Source: an uncultured Pelagibacteraceae bacterium
GTDB lineage: Bacteria; Pseudomonadota; Alphaproteobacteria; Pelagibacterales; Pelagibacteraceae
Assembly (NCBI GenBank): GCA_902598485.1
Contig: CACKBU010000004.1
Span: 32,861 to 96,860 of the forward strand
Reading direction: 5' to 3'
DNA length: 64,000 nt
Part shown: piece by piece, positions 1-8,696 of the stretch
How positions within the stretch are numbered: the first letter of the stretch is position 1
Layout: the number at the start of each line of letters is the position of its first letter
Made by a program: the position numbers and the translations under genes
Notes under the pieces: model-generated
Databases searched by the model: none
Seen by the model: only the letters and a program-made list of their open reading frames with translations
Told to the model about the DNA's origin: nothing

Positions 1-2224
1 TTAATCTAATTTGTGTCCAAGCAAATACCCAGGGTATCGCTCTTAGACCTTGGATGTTATCAACATTTTTTCTTTTTGTTGGTCTTGAACCTATAGCTAG
101 CTTTCCTAGAGACTTGTGAGGTGTAACAGTTTTAAAGTATCTGATAAAGTCTTCGCTTTGATTTAAATATTTCCTATAAGCAGATGTAGAAATTTCAGAC
201 ATATTCTGAATTAAATCTCGCCAATTAGGTTTTGATTTTGGTGGTGGATTTAAAGAAGCATCCATAACCGCTCCGATATAACTACAAAGATTATATTCAG
301 CTAAAGGTTTATATCCATATTTCTGTTGAATTACTTCACCCTGATCAGTAATTCTGATTTTCCCATTTACAGTTCCAGATGGTTGAGATTTTAATGTTGC
401 TTGAATTGGTCCACCTCCTCTTCCTGGAGATCCTCCTCTTCCATGAAAAAATACTAAGTCAATTTTGTATTTTTTTGACAATGCTCTTAACTCTTCTTGA
501 AGTTTGTATTGATGCCAACTTGCTGATAATTTTCCTGCATCTTTACTTGAGTCTGAGTATCCAATCATTACTTCCTGTTTAGAATTAATCAATTTTCTAA
601 ACCAAGAAAGTTTGAATAAATTTTTCATAACATCTTTGGCTTTTATTAAATCATCTAAAGTTTCAAACAGTGGAACAACCCTTAATAAATTTTTAATTTT
701 TGCTTGTTTTTGTAAAAAATATACAGACAAAATGTCAGAAGCATTAGATGTCATTGATATTACATATGCACCTAAACACTCATTTGGGGTAGATGAAATC
801 ACCTTAAAAGTATTCCACACCTCTCTATTTTCTTTATTTTGTATTTTTATTTTATCTACAAAAAATTTCTTATCTTTAATTGATTTATTCAATAATTTAA
901 TTTTATCTATCTCACTTAAATTAGAATATTTAATTTTACTTTTCTTTTTGAAAATTTCATTTAAGAGTTTTTCATGTCTATCAGCTTCTTGTCTGATATC
1001 TAATCTTGCAAGATTAATGCCAAAACACCTAACTCTCCTCATTAAATCTAATAGATCTGCATTGGCAATATGATCTCCTTTATTTAGTTTTAATGAGTTT
1101 CTTACTTCTCTTAATGGAATAGTAATTTCATGTTTGTTTTGAATTAACTTTTTTTCATTTAAGTTTGAATTATTATTTAAATGGTTTTCAATTAATTGAT
1201 GGGTTAGTCTTACTTTATCTCTTATTGGCCTTAAATACACTCTATACGGTTCAAAACTATTTCCAGTCGCTTTTTTAATTTTTGCAGAACATTCTTCCAT
1301 GGATAAATCTTGAATTAACTTAGTAAGTTCTTTTTCATATAATTTTGCAGCTTGCCACCTAGAAAATAATATTACTTTCTTAGTTACTTCAGCTGTCACA
1401 TTAGGATTTCCATCTCTATCACCGCCCATCCATGATCCAAACTGAATAGGGTTAAAATCTCTTGGTAAATCTTTTTTTAAATTTTTTCTAAATATATCGT
1501 TTAGTCTTTTGTAAACTTTAGGAATTGTGTCCCACAAACTATCCTCAATAACGGCCAAACCCCATCTAGCCTCATCTAATGGAGAGGGCTTAGTTCGTTT
1601 TAACTCATCGGTTTTCCATATAATTGCTATTTCTGAATATAATTGTCTATCTAGCTCGATAATCTTTGATGGATATTTTTTATATAGATGTCTCTGCTCC
1701 ATAATATAAATCAAATTTGCATATTTTTGTATTAAAGTTCTTCTTTTTACCTCTGTTGGATGAGCAGTAAGAACAATCCCAATATCAAGTTTTTTTGCCT
1801 GCTCATAAATATTTTTGTCAGAAATTTTTTTGTTTTTAAATAAGCCCTCAATTATATCTTCTATAAATAAATTTTGATTTTTACTTTTAAAATATGGATT
1901 TTCGTACTCATTTAACTTTCTTGATGCATCAAGGGACTCTACTAGATTCAGTAAATTTAAAATGTGTGAAAATGCTCTACTTAATTTAAATGTGTTCTCC
2001 GGAGTTAGTTTTTTAACTTCTTTTGAAATTCTTGATAGTACTTTTCTTTTATTTTTATCAGAGAGAGTATTTTTTGATAGCACTCTAAATTTTTCGACAA
2101 TTTTAAAAAATGTTAGACCTTCTTGATCTTTAATAACTCTACCTAGAAAAGTACCTAATAATCTAAAATCCTCTCTTAAAAGCTTAGTAGGTATTCTCTC
2201 ATAGTAAAGATCTCTTTTCTTCAT
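1..2224 (-). CDS. ppc: Phosphoenolpyruvate carboxylase, 3' end cut by window edge
   Basis: PEP carboxylase makes oxaloacetate from PEP and bicarbonate (anaplerosis, cytoplasm). My reading of the minus strand from the ATG at 2224 gives 741 open codons to the window edge, of roughly 880 or more expected. Visible motifs are TAHPTE with catalytic His about residue 155, GSWMGGDRDGNP, GYSDSSKDAG, FHGRGGSPGRGG with His about residue 594, and RITDQGEVIQQKYG. The reading ends in the conserved W-x-x-T-Q-x-R-L block, so about the last 140 residues lie outside. The start overlaps the end of the upstream lactonase gene by 26 bp. Identification is firm. Confidence 0.96.
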   Translation of the reverse strand, partial: MKKRDLYYERIPTKLLREDFRLLGTFLGRVIKDQEGLTFFKIVEKFRVLSKNTLSDKNKRKVLSRISKEVKKLTPENTFKLSRAFSHILNLLNLVESLDASRKLNEYENPYFKSKNQNLFIEDIIEGLFKNKKISDKNIYEQAKKLDIGIVLTAHPTEVKRRTLIQKYANLIYIMEQRHLYKKYPSKIIELDRQLYSEIAIIWKTDELKRTKPSPLDEARWGLAVIEDSLWDTIPKVYKRLNDIFRKNLKKDLPRDFNPIQFGSWMGGDRDGNPNVTAEVTKKVILFSRWQAAKLYEKELTKLIQDLSMEECSAKIKKATGNSFEPYRVYLRPIRDKVRLTHQLIENHLNNNSNLNEKKLIQNKHEITIPLREVRNSLKLNKGDHIANADLLDLMRRVRCFGINLARLDIRQEADRHEKLLNEIFKKKSKIKYSNLSEIDKIKLLNKSIKDKKFFVDKIKIQNKENREVWNTFKVISSTPNECLGAYVISMTSNASDILSVYFLQKQAKIKNLLRVVPLFETLDDLIKAKDVMKNLFKLSWFRKLINSKQEVMIGYSDSSKDAGKLSASWHQYKLQEELRALSKKYKIDLVFFHGRGGSPGRGGGPIQATLKSQPSGTVNGKIRITDQGEVIQQKYGYKPLAEYNLCSYIGAVMDASLNPPPKSKPNWRDLIQNMSEISTSAYRKYLNQSEDFIRYFKTVTPHKSLGKLAIGSRPTKRKNVDNIQGLRAIPWVFAWTQIRL

Positions 2225-3110
2225 TATTTATAACAAATTTTTTTTGTAAAATTCCTTTTACATTTGTTTTTACACTAAAAAAGAACCCAGAATATCTAAA
2301 TTTTTGCAAATCTGCTTTGTTCATGCCTTTAGTTGCTGTTGAAACATAAAGTTCTTTTGTATTTTTACCTCCAAATGCACAATTAGTTATATTTTTTGCA
2401 GGAAACTGAATTCTATGAATTAATTTTGCTTTTTTATTAAAAACAGAAATACAAGCACCATGGAAATGAGCTACCCATAAATTTTTATTTTTATCTAATG
2501 TCATTCCATCTGGCGAACCTTCATCAGAAGATAATTTTTTAAATATTTTTTTGCTAACTATTTTATTCTTTTTATTTATTTTAATTTTATAGATAGTTTT
2601 TTTTGGACTATCTGTATGATAAAAATTATATTGATCAATAAAAGCTGGTCCATTAGTAATTCTATAATTTTTATCAACTTTTATTAATTTAAGATTTTTA
2701 TCTAATTTATACAAAGAACCTTTTTCAATTTTTCTTTCCAAGTTGTCCATGGTGCCAAACCAAAGATTTCCAGCAGGATCTGTTTTACCATCATTAATTC
2801 TATTTAGTTTCAAGTTTGGTTCTATCTTTATTGACTTTAAAATTTTTTTTGATTTTAAATTTTGAATTCTCAATTCTCCCTGGAGACCTAAAATAAAAAT
2901 ATAATCTTTGATATGAGCAATAAAGCCAATTTCTTTATTTACTTTAAAGATTTTCTTTTTTTTATTTTTAATATTAAAAGAGCAAATTTTCTTTTTTTTA
3001 ATATCTACAAAATAAATTGAGTTATGTTCTTCAACCCATAATGTTCCCTCACCTAAGGTACATCTTAATTTCCAAAGAGGTTTTGCTTCTGATGTTTTTA
3101 TTTTATTCAT
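2199..3110 (-). CDS. SMP-30/gluconolactonase family protein (sugar lactonase)
   Basis: A 303-aa six-bladed beta-propeller of the SMP-30/gluconolactonase/LRE family, which hydrolyses aldonolactones to aldonic acids with one divalent metal. Expected metal and active-site residues are seen: Glu21 in GEGTLW, Asn106-Asp107 in RINDGKTDPAGNLWFGTM, Asn153 in ITNGPAF and Asp201 in GSPDGMTLD. There is no signal peptide, so it is cytoplasmic. It overlaps the end of the enolase-superfamily gene upstream by 8 bp and ppc downstream by 26 bp. It is the last sugar-acid gene of this operon and probably opens the lactone that feeds the dehydratase. The sugar is not determined. The protein is unusually lysine-rich, as AT-rich genomes tend to be. 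Confidence 0.88.
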   Translation of the reverse strand: MNKIKTSEAKPLWKLRCTLGEGTLWVEEHNSIYFVDIKKKKICSFNIKNKKKKIFKVNKEIGFIAHIKDYIFILGLQGELRIQNLKSKKILKSIKIEPNLKLNRINDGKTDPAGNLWFGTMDNLERKIEKGSLYKLDKNLKLIKVDKNYRITNGPAFIDQYNFYHTDSPKKTIYKIKINKKNKIVSKKIFKKLSSDEGSPDGMTLDKNKNLWVAHFHGACISVFNKKAKLIHRIQFPAKNITNCAFGGKNTKELYVSTATKGMNKADLQKFRYSGFFFSVKTNVKGILQKKFVINNEEKRSLL

Positions 3111-4275
3111 TTACTTCAAACTCTTTAATGAAGTCTTCATTTGGGTTTATACCAATACCTATATTGTCTGTTACTGATGCATAACCGTTATTGTTTTTAA
3201 CTTGGTCTAAAATAGAAAATTCTTCTTTTGGCAAATCTGTGATAAAAATATTTTTTTCTGTTGTATCAAATTCAAGCATTGATTTTGATGGAAATAGTCC
3301 CCCTGGCATATCTGGTTGTGCTGTCAACAAATGAAGGTTGACCGCAATACTAACTGCAGAACCCCAAACATGATTAATAACTGGTATAAAATTTGCTTGC
3401 GCTAATGCTGCAACTTTTAAATACTCCGTAATTCCCCCAAGTCCACAAACCTCTGGTTGAGCTATATCAATACATTTGTTTGATATCAATTTATTCCAGC
3501 CATATTTGGTAAATTCAGCTTCTCCTCCTGCAATGCTAGTAGAGATTTTTTGTTTTAATTCTCGGTAACCCTCATAATCTTCAGGTGCCACAGGTTCCTC
3601 AAACCAATAAATATCTAGTTCATCTAAACCTTTTCCAACATAGAGAGCATCTTTCAAATTATAAGCGTGGTTGGCATCAACCATTAATTTAAAATCTTTT
3701 CCAACAGAGTCTCTTACAGCTTGAATTAACTTTAAATCTTCTTTTGGACCTAATCCAACTTTCATTTTCATAGCTTTAAAATTTTTTGATTTTATTTGCT
3801 TAGACTCTTCTTTGAACAAGGTGATCAATTCATCAACTGTTTTTTTTTGTAACATCATTCCATATCCATATACTGGAACTTCATTATTACATTTACCACC
3901 TACAAGTTGATAAAGAGGGGAGTTTGTTTTCTTTCCAAGAATATCCCATAAAGCAATATCTACACCTGATAATGCTTGAATTGGCATACCTTTTTGACCA
4001 CTATCTCTTAAAAGATTGTATACTTTTTGCCAGATATATTCTTTATTTAAAGGGTCTTCACCAATTAATAAAGGCTGTATAACCTTTTCAACAATAAACT
4101 TGTTTGCTAAAGCTATATTTCCAGGACCAAAACATTCACCCCAACCCGTTATTCCTTCGTCTGTTTGAACTTCAACAAGATGAGCTGTACGATGTTTATA
4201 ATACTGTTGTGAGTAACCAAGCTCTTTTTCTAACTCATATCTAAGTACATGACTTTTTATAGAAGTTATTTTCAC
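3103..4275 (-). CDS. Mandelate racemase/muconate lactonizing enzyme family, probable sugar-acid dehydratase
   Basis: A 390-aa enolase-superfamily enzyme of the mandelate racemase subgroup. Seen: catalytic Lys170-x-Lys172 (KMK) ending strand 2, metal ligands Asp200, Glu226 and Glu252, and the His302/Asp270 dyad (INHVWGS and DIAQPE). This set of bases is known from acid-sugar dehydratases that turn aldonates or aldarates into 2-keto-3-deoxy acids. Neighbours (lactonase, FAH hydrolase, SDR) favour an aldonate substrate. L-fuconate, D-galactonate, D-arabinonate and galactarate dehydratases are all related. The N-terminus does not look like characterised L-fuconate dehydratases, so I leave the substrate open. 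Confidence 0.88.
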   Translation of the reverse strand: MKITSIKSHVLRYELEKELGYSQQYYKHRTAHLVEVQTDEGITGWGECFGPGNIALANKFIVEKVIQPLLIGEDPLNKEYIWQKVYNLLRDSGQKGMPIQALSGVDIALWDILGKKTNSPLYQLVGGKCNNEVPVYGYGMMLQKKTVDELITLFKEESKQIKSKNFKAMKMKVGLGPKEDLKLIQAVRDSVGKDFKLMVDANHAYNLKDALYVGKGLDELDIYWFEEPVAPEDYEGYRELKQKISTSIAGGEAEFTKYGWNKLISNKCIDIAQPEVCGLGGITEYLKVAALAQANFIPVINHVWGSAVSIAVNLHLLTAQPDMPGGLFPSKSMLEFDTTEKNIFITDLPKEEFSILDQVKNNNGYASVTDNIGIGINPNEDFIKEFEVNE

Positions 4276-4281
4276 AATTAA

Positions 4282-5124
4282 TTATATAGCAACTACCTTG
4301 GAGTTTTGCTCTCCTAGATTTTCTATTGATAATTTCATTGTATCACCCACTTTTAAAAATTGCTGAGGTTTCATTCCCATACCAACTCCTGGAGGTGTTC
4401 CAGTTGTAATTATATCACCTGCTTGAAGAGACATATATTTACTTAAATAAGAAACAATAACATCAACATTAAATATCATTGTACTTGTATTACCTGTTTG
4501 CATTCTTTTTCCATTAACATCTAAACTCATCTTTAAATTGTTAACGTCTGCAATCTCATCTTTAGTAACAAAGTAAGGTCCGATTGGTCCATAAGTATCG
4601 TGGGATTTTCCTTTAACCCATTGACCCATTTTTTCAATTTGCCATTCCCTTTCACTCACATCATTAACCAAACAATAACCTAATATATGATCTTGAGCTT
4701 GGCTTTCAGAAATATGTTTTGTTTCTTTTCCTATAATAATCCCAAGTTCAACTTCCCAGTCTAATTTTTTAGATCCTGAAACTATTTCAACGTCATCATT
4801 AGGTCCAACTATACAACTAGTAGCTTTCATAAAAACTATTGGTTCAGAAGGAACATCAGCTCCAGTTTCAGCAGCATGATCAGAATAATTTAATCCAATT
4901 GCAACAAACTTTCCTGGCTTAGTGATACAAGATCCAATACGATCACTTGCTGATAATTCTGGTAAAGAAGTTAAATCAGCACTTTGTAATTTAGAAATAG
5001 TTTCAAAATTTAAATGATCAGGATTTAAATCTTTAACATGAGAACTTATGTCTCTGATTTTGCCATCTTTATCTAAAACAGCTGGCTTTTCGCTTCCTTT
5101 TTGTCCTACTCTTAATAATTTCAT
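4282..5124 (-). CDS. Fumarylacetoacetate hydrolase family protein (probable diketo-deoxy-sugar-acid hydrolase)
   Basis: A 280-aa FAH-fold enzyme. Metal ligands are visible as Glu124, Glu126 (DWEVELG) and Asp155 (LVNDVSERE), preceded by GLNYSDHAAE and followed by the KGKSHDTYGPIGP and GDIITTGTPPGVG blocks typical of the family. These enzymes cleave C-C bonds of 1,3-diketo acids. In oxidative non-phosphorylating sugar pathways (L-fucose or L-rhamnose type) one such enzyme cleaves 2,4-diketo-3-deoxy-aldonate to pyruvate plus lactate or glycolate. Its position directly after the DHRS6-like dehydrogenase fits that step. Family is sure; exact substrate is inferred. Confidence 0.88.
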   Translation of the reverse strand: MKLLRVGQKGSEKPAVLDKDGKIRDISSHVKDLNPDHLNFETISKLQSADLTSLPELSASDRIGSCITKPGKFVAIGLNYSDHAAETGADVPSEPIVFMKATSCIVGPNDDVEIVSGSKKLDWEVELGIIIGKETKHISESQAQDHILGYCLVNDVSEREWQIEKMGQWVKGKSHDTYGPIGPYFVTKDEIADVNNLKMSLDVNGKRMQTGNTSTMIFNVDVIVSYLSKYMSLQAGDIITTGTPPGVGMGMKPQQFLKVGDTMKLSIENLGEQNSKVVAI

Positions 5125-5145
5125 ATTTATCCTTTTGTTGTTTAA

Positions 5146-5889
5146 TTATATTGAAATTCCACCATCGACATGAATTGTACTTCCTGTTGTAAATGTTGAA
5201 TCATCGCTAGCTAAATAAACAGCCACAGCTGCTATTTCTTCTGCCGTACCTAATCTCCCCATAGGTTGTCTTGCTATAAAATCTTTTTTTGCTTGAACGG
5301 GATCTGGGCTTTGATTTACCCTATCTTGCCAAGAAGGTGAATAAACTGTGCCTGGCGCAATTGAATTACATCTAATATTCTGTTTAACAAAATCTGCAGC
5401 AATCGCTTTTGTTAAACCAATTACCGCACCCTTTGTTGTTCCGTAAACAAATCTATTTGGAAAACCTTTAAAGCTAGATGCGCATGAAGATATATTAATA
5501 ATACTTCCACCATTTTGTTTTATCATTAAAGGTAAAATAGCTTTACACATAAAGTACATTGACTTGACGTTTACATTAGAAGAAAAATCCCAATCTTTTT
5601 CATCACATTCTAATATTGTTCCATGATGAACAAATCCAACAGCATTAAATAAAACATCAACTTTATCTAAAGTTTTAGTAAATTCTAAAATTGCGTTGTT
5701 GTCTGTTGAGTCTAACTTTTGCACTTCAATATCAGGATATTCTTTGTTTAAATCGGCTAAAGTTTTATCATTTAAATCAGTAGCAATTACATGAGCGCCC
5801 TCTTTATGAAATGCTATAGCTGTTGCTTTTCCAATTCCTTGTCCTGCTGCTGTTACGAGAATTTTTTTACCTTCTAATCTTGCGCTCAT
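5146..5889 (-). CDS. SDR-family NAD-dependent dehydrogenase, DHRS6/2-keto-3-deoxy-L-fuconate dehydrogenase-like
   Basis: A 247-aa short-chain dehydrogenase. Cofactor motif TAAGQGIG at residues 13-20, Asp38 in ATDLND (NAD preference), catalytic Ser134/135 and Tyr149-x3-Lys153 (YGTTK). The text around FNAVGFVHHGTILECDEKDWD and IRCNSIAPGTVYSPS is what I recognise from the DHRS6/BDH2 group, which includes bacterial 2-keto-3-deoxy-L-fuconate 4-dehydrogenase. It would oxidise the product of the dehydratase so that the FAH hydrolase can cleave it. Its start overlaps the upstream beta-hydroxyacid dehydrogenase stop (ATGA), showing one transcript. A hydroxybutyrate-type substrate remains possible. Confidence 0.88.
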   Translation of the reverse strand: MSARLEGKKILVTAAGQGIGKATAIAFHKEGAHVIATDLNDKTLADLNKEYPDIEVQKLDSTDNNAILEFTKTLDKVDVLFNAVGFVHHGTILECDEKDWDFSSNVNVKSMYFMCKAILPLMIKQNGGSIINISSCASSFKGFPNRFVYGTTKGAVIGLTKAIAADFVKQNIRCNSIAPGTVYSPSWQDRVNQSPDPVQAKKDFIARQPMGRLGTAEEIAAVAVYLASDDSTFTTGSTIHVDGGISI

Positions 5890-6755
5890 TTTTTATTTAT
5901 CCTTTCGATTTCATTGTAAAGTGAACTATGATCAGTGTTTCCATGACCATTATCGACAAGGGTTTTATACATTTCTTTCACTAAATTTGAAATAGGTAAA
6001 TGTGTATTATATGAGTTTGCACACTCTAAAATGTTATTCATATCTTTTAAATGAGTAAAAGTTTTACCTTTTGGAGTAAAATCTTTATCTATCATTCTTT
6101 TTCCATGAGTTTGTAAAATTTTACTATCCGCCCAACCTCCAGAAAGAGCTTTAATTAATTTTACTGGGTCAGCTCCAGCTTTTTCGCATAAAGTTATTGC
6201 CTCCGCAACCGCTCCTATGGTAACCCCTACCACAATTTGATTTGCTAACTTTGAAACTTGTCCACTACCAATTGGTCCAACTAAAGTTGGATTTCCCATA
6301 GCTTTTAAAATATTTATAGAATTATCAAAGACTCTTTGTTCTCCTCCAACCATTATAGCTAATGAAGCTTCCTCAGCTCCAATTGTTCCTCCTGAAACCG
6401 GTGCATCTAAATAATTTACATTTTTTGATTTTAGACTATTTCCATATTTTGTTGCTGTCGTTGGTTTAACCGAACTCATATCAATAACAGTCGATCCAGG
6501 TTTTAAATTTTCTAATAAATCTGAATCACTCATTATTGCATCAACAGCGCTATCATCTGTTAACATTGTAATAATAAAGTCATTATCTTCAACAACTTCA
6601 CCTAATGTTTTTGATATTTCAGCGCCAAACTCTTTCAAAGGTTCTGTTTTATTTATCGAACGGTTGAAGACTTTTAATTTAAAACCTGATTTTAATAAAT
6701 TTTTAGCCATTGGCAGGCCCATAAGACCTGTTCCAATAAAGCCTATTTTCATCAT
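5886..6755 (-). CDS. NAD(P)-dependent beta-hydroxyacid dehydrogenase (3-hydroxyisobutyrate dehydrogenase/GarR family)
   Basis: A 289-aa beta-hydroxyacid dehydrogenase. The N-terminal Rossmann motif is GFIGTGLMGLPMAKNL (residues 4-19), the substrate-binding signature DAPVSGG is at 117-123, and the catalytic Lys169 lies in GSGQVSKLANQ. Members reduce tartronate semialdehyde (GarR) or oxidise 3-hydroxyisobutyrate. In a sugar-acid operon reduction of tartronate semialdehyde or a related aldehyde is the likelier job. It overlaps the TRAP permease upstream by 4 bp and the SDR downstream by 4 bp. Arg31 after the second beta strand (FNRS) suggests NADP(H) use, as an inference. Confidence 0.87.
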   Translation of the reverse strand: MMKIGFIGTGLMGLPMAKNLLKSGFKLKVFNRSINKTEPLKEFGAEISKTLGEVVEDNDFIITMLTDDSAVDAIMSDSDLLENLKPGSTVIDMSSVKPTTATKYGNSLKSKNVNYLDAPVSGGTIGAEEASLAIMVGGEQRVFDNSINILKAMGNPTLVGPIGSGQVSKLANQIVVGVTIGAVAEAITLCEKAGADPVKLIKALSGGWADSKILQTHGKRMIDKDFTPKGKTFTHLKDMNNILECANSYNTHLPISNLVKEMYKTLVDNGHGNTDHSSLYNEIERINKK

Positions 6756-8068
6756 GGTTTCGGTTTAAACTCGTGGAAATTTTGTGTCATCGCTTCTGGG
6801 AAAAACATAACACATGCTAACACAATTAATTGAATTACTATAAATGGAGCAAAACCTCTAAATATATCTGTTAATGAAATGTGTGGAGGTGCAACGGACT
6901 TTAAATAAAACGCGGCGGGTCCAAATGGTGGACTTAAAAATGAAACTTGCATGTTTACACAAAATAATATTCCAAACCAAATTGGATCAAAACCAAGAGC
7001 AATAACTATTGGTAAAAATACCGGCATTGCTAACAATACAATTCCAACCCAATCCATAAATGCTCCCATAATTAAAAACATAATCTGCATCATGAAAATT
7101 AAGTACATTGGTTTTAAATCATAGGCCAAAATAGTTTCTGCTACATATTTTGGACCTCCTGCAAGAGAATAAGCGCCTGCTAAAACTGTGGCACCAAAAG
7201 TAATAGTTAAAATAGTTCCTGATGCTTTGAAAGTTCTTGTTAATGCATCTTTAAATAAAAACCACGTAAGTTCTTTTCTTGCAAAAATTATAATCAATGT
7301 AGCAACTACTCCCATACCAGCTGCTTCAGTAATTCCTGTCATTCCAGAATAAATTGAACCTAATACAATTATTACAATACCAATAGGTGGTAAAAGACCG
7401 GGAAGGTATGACATTTTTTCTTTTAAAGTTAAAGCTGGTTCATCACTCAAAGGTGCTAAATGTGGCTGTAATCTTGTTCGAATTAAAATATATGTAATAA
7501 TTAAACCTGAAATCATTAAACCAGGAACAATGGCTTCTTGGAATAACATCGTAATAGAAGTCTCTGTTGTTAATCCATAAATAATTAAAACAATTGAAGG
7601 TGGTATCATTGTTCCCAAAGATCCTGATGCACAAATAATACCGATCGACATATCCTGATCGTATTTTAATCTCAACATTTGAGGTAGTGCTATCAAGCCT
7701 AATAAAACTATTTCTCCACCAATAATTCCACTCATCGCGGCCATAATTGTTGCCATGATGGCAGTAACGACTCCTACTCCACCTCTAGTCTTTCTTAACC
7801 ACGCATTTAAAGCGTCATAAAGATCTCTTGCGATATTCGAACGTTCGAGCAAGGAGGCCATAAATATAAATAATGGAACAGATAAAAAGGAATAAGTGAC
7901 AACAAGAGAATAGTATCTTGAAAGTAATATGCCTAATGCATGTTCACCAATGTATAAAAATACTAGTACTGCACCCATAAAACCAGATGCAAAACCCATT
8001 GGAACACCTATAGATATAAGTAATAACAATCCAACTATAAGTATTATTGAAAGTGATCCAATATCCAT
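6752..8068 (-). CDS. dctM: TRAP transporter large membrane subunit (DctM-type)
   Basis: A 438-aa polytopic membrane protein of the DctM/TRAP-large family. Hydrophobic segments run almost throughout; GASGSLGTMIPPSIVLIIYG (residues about 147-166) and SFLSPPFGPAAFYL near 380 are family-typical hairpin-loop motifs. It forms the Na+-coupled translocation unit with DctQ. The sequence resembles the group often labelled mannitol/chloroaromatic TRAP, a label that says little about the true ligand. The operon places it with sugar-acid enzymes, so an aldonate, aldarate or related acid is the inferred cargo. Separated from dctQ by 1 bp and overlapping the downstream dehydrogenase by 4 bp. Confidence 0.95.
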   Translation of the reverse strand: MDIGSLSIILIVGLLLLISIGVPMGFASGFMGAVLVFLYIGEHALGILLSRYYSLVVTYSFLSVPLFIFMASLLERSNIARDLYDALNAWLRKTRGGVGVVTAIMATIMAAMSGIIGGEIVLLGLIALPQMLRLKYDQDMSIGIICASGSLGTMIPPSIVLIIYGLTTETSITMLFQEAIVPGLMISGLIITYILIRTRLQPHLAPLSDEPALTLKEKMSYLPGLLPPIGIVIIVLGSIYSGMTGITEAAGMGVVATLIIIFARKELTWFLFKDALTRTFKASGTILTITFGATVLAGAYSLAGGPKYVAETILAYDLKPMYLIFMMQIMFLIMGAFMDWVGIVLLAMPVFLPIVIALGFDPIWFGILFCVNMQVSFLSPPFGPAAFYLKSVAPPHISLTDIFRGFAPFIVIQLIVLACVMFFPEAMTQNFHEFKPKP

Positions 8069-8069
8069 A

Positions 8070-8639
8070 TTATTTTAATTCTTTAGAAGGGTCGTATTGT
8101 TTTTCCTTAGGATTTCTCCAATCAATAATTAAATTATTTACAGATTGAACAGCAATAAGAAAAACACATAAAAGTGTTAGAGGCTTCATGGTAGCAGGAA
8201 TTGGTGGATCCCAATAAGTTGCAAATCTCTCCCAATTTATAAATGATCTGTATGCATCTTCCATACCCCCATAAATTACAGCTGTTGCAAAAAGAACAAT
8301 AATTATAGTACTGATTAGATCAAAAATTCTCTGTGTTGGTCTACTAACCCAATCATACAACAATACTATTCTAATATGGCTTCTTAATCTTGTTGCATAT
8401 ATACCGCCAACTAAATAACAAACACCGGCAAGCCAGAGACAAAGTTCGTTTGCCCACAAAGTTGGTTTAAACAATACATATCTCATAAAAATTTCATACA
8501 TCATCACAATTACAATTACAGGAATTAAATATTTAATTGTGTGACTTAAAAATAAGGAAACTCTATCAATCCAATTTATTGGAAAATCATCTTTACTCGC
8601 AACTTTTTCATTTTGTTCTTGTAATTCTTTATCGATCAT
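8070..8639 (-). CDS. dctQ: TRAP transporter small membrane subunit (DctQ-type)
   Basis: A 189-aa protein with four hydrophobic segments, a family-typical W-A-N-E-L motif (PTLWANELCLWLAG) in the second, and R-S-H-I-R in the following loop, all as in DctQ proteins. It scaffolds DctM in TRAP transporters. The first 25 residues are hydrophilic and acidic. It sits between the SBP gene (57 bp away, with a GC-rich hairpin in the gap) and dctM (1 bp away). Function follows from family and order. Confidence 0.93.
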   Translation of the reverse strand: MIDKELQEQNEKVASKDDFPINWIDRVSLFLSHTIKYLIPVIVIVMMYEIFMRYVLFKPTLWANELCLWLAGVCYLVGGIYATRLRSHIRIVLLYDWVSRPTQRIFDLISTIIIVLFATAVIYGGMEDAYRSFINWERFATYWDPPIPATMKPLTLLCVFLIAVQSVNNLIIDWRNPKEKQYDPSKELK

Positions 8640-8661
8640 TGAGTAAAAATTTAAATAATTC

Positions 8662-8683
8662 GAAGGGCCTTTGCAGGCCCTTC
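8662..8683 (-). terminator. Intercistronic hairpin between TRAP SBP and dctQ
   Basis: A 9-bp perfect GC-rich stem (GAAGGGCCT / AGGCCCTTC) with a TTGC loop starts 13 nt after the SBP stop. On the minus strand it is followed by an AT-rich run without a clean U tract. The position fits partial termination or 3' protection, giving more SBP than permease mRNA. On the plus strand it is followed by AAGATTTTTTTTATT, but no plus gene ends here. Confidence 0.75.
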
Positions 8684-8696
8684 AAGATTTTTTTTA

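Noticed and set aside
612..1073. Plus-strand 153-codon open frame at the left edge
   Set aside because: It is the antisense shadow of ppc, whose minus frame carries all PEPC motifs over the same bases.
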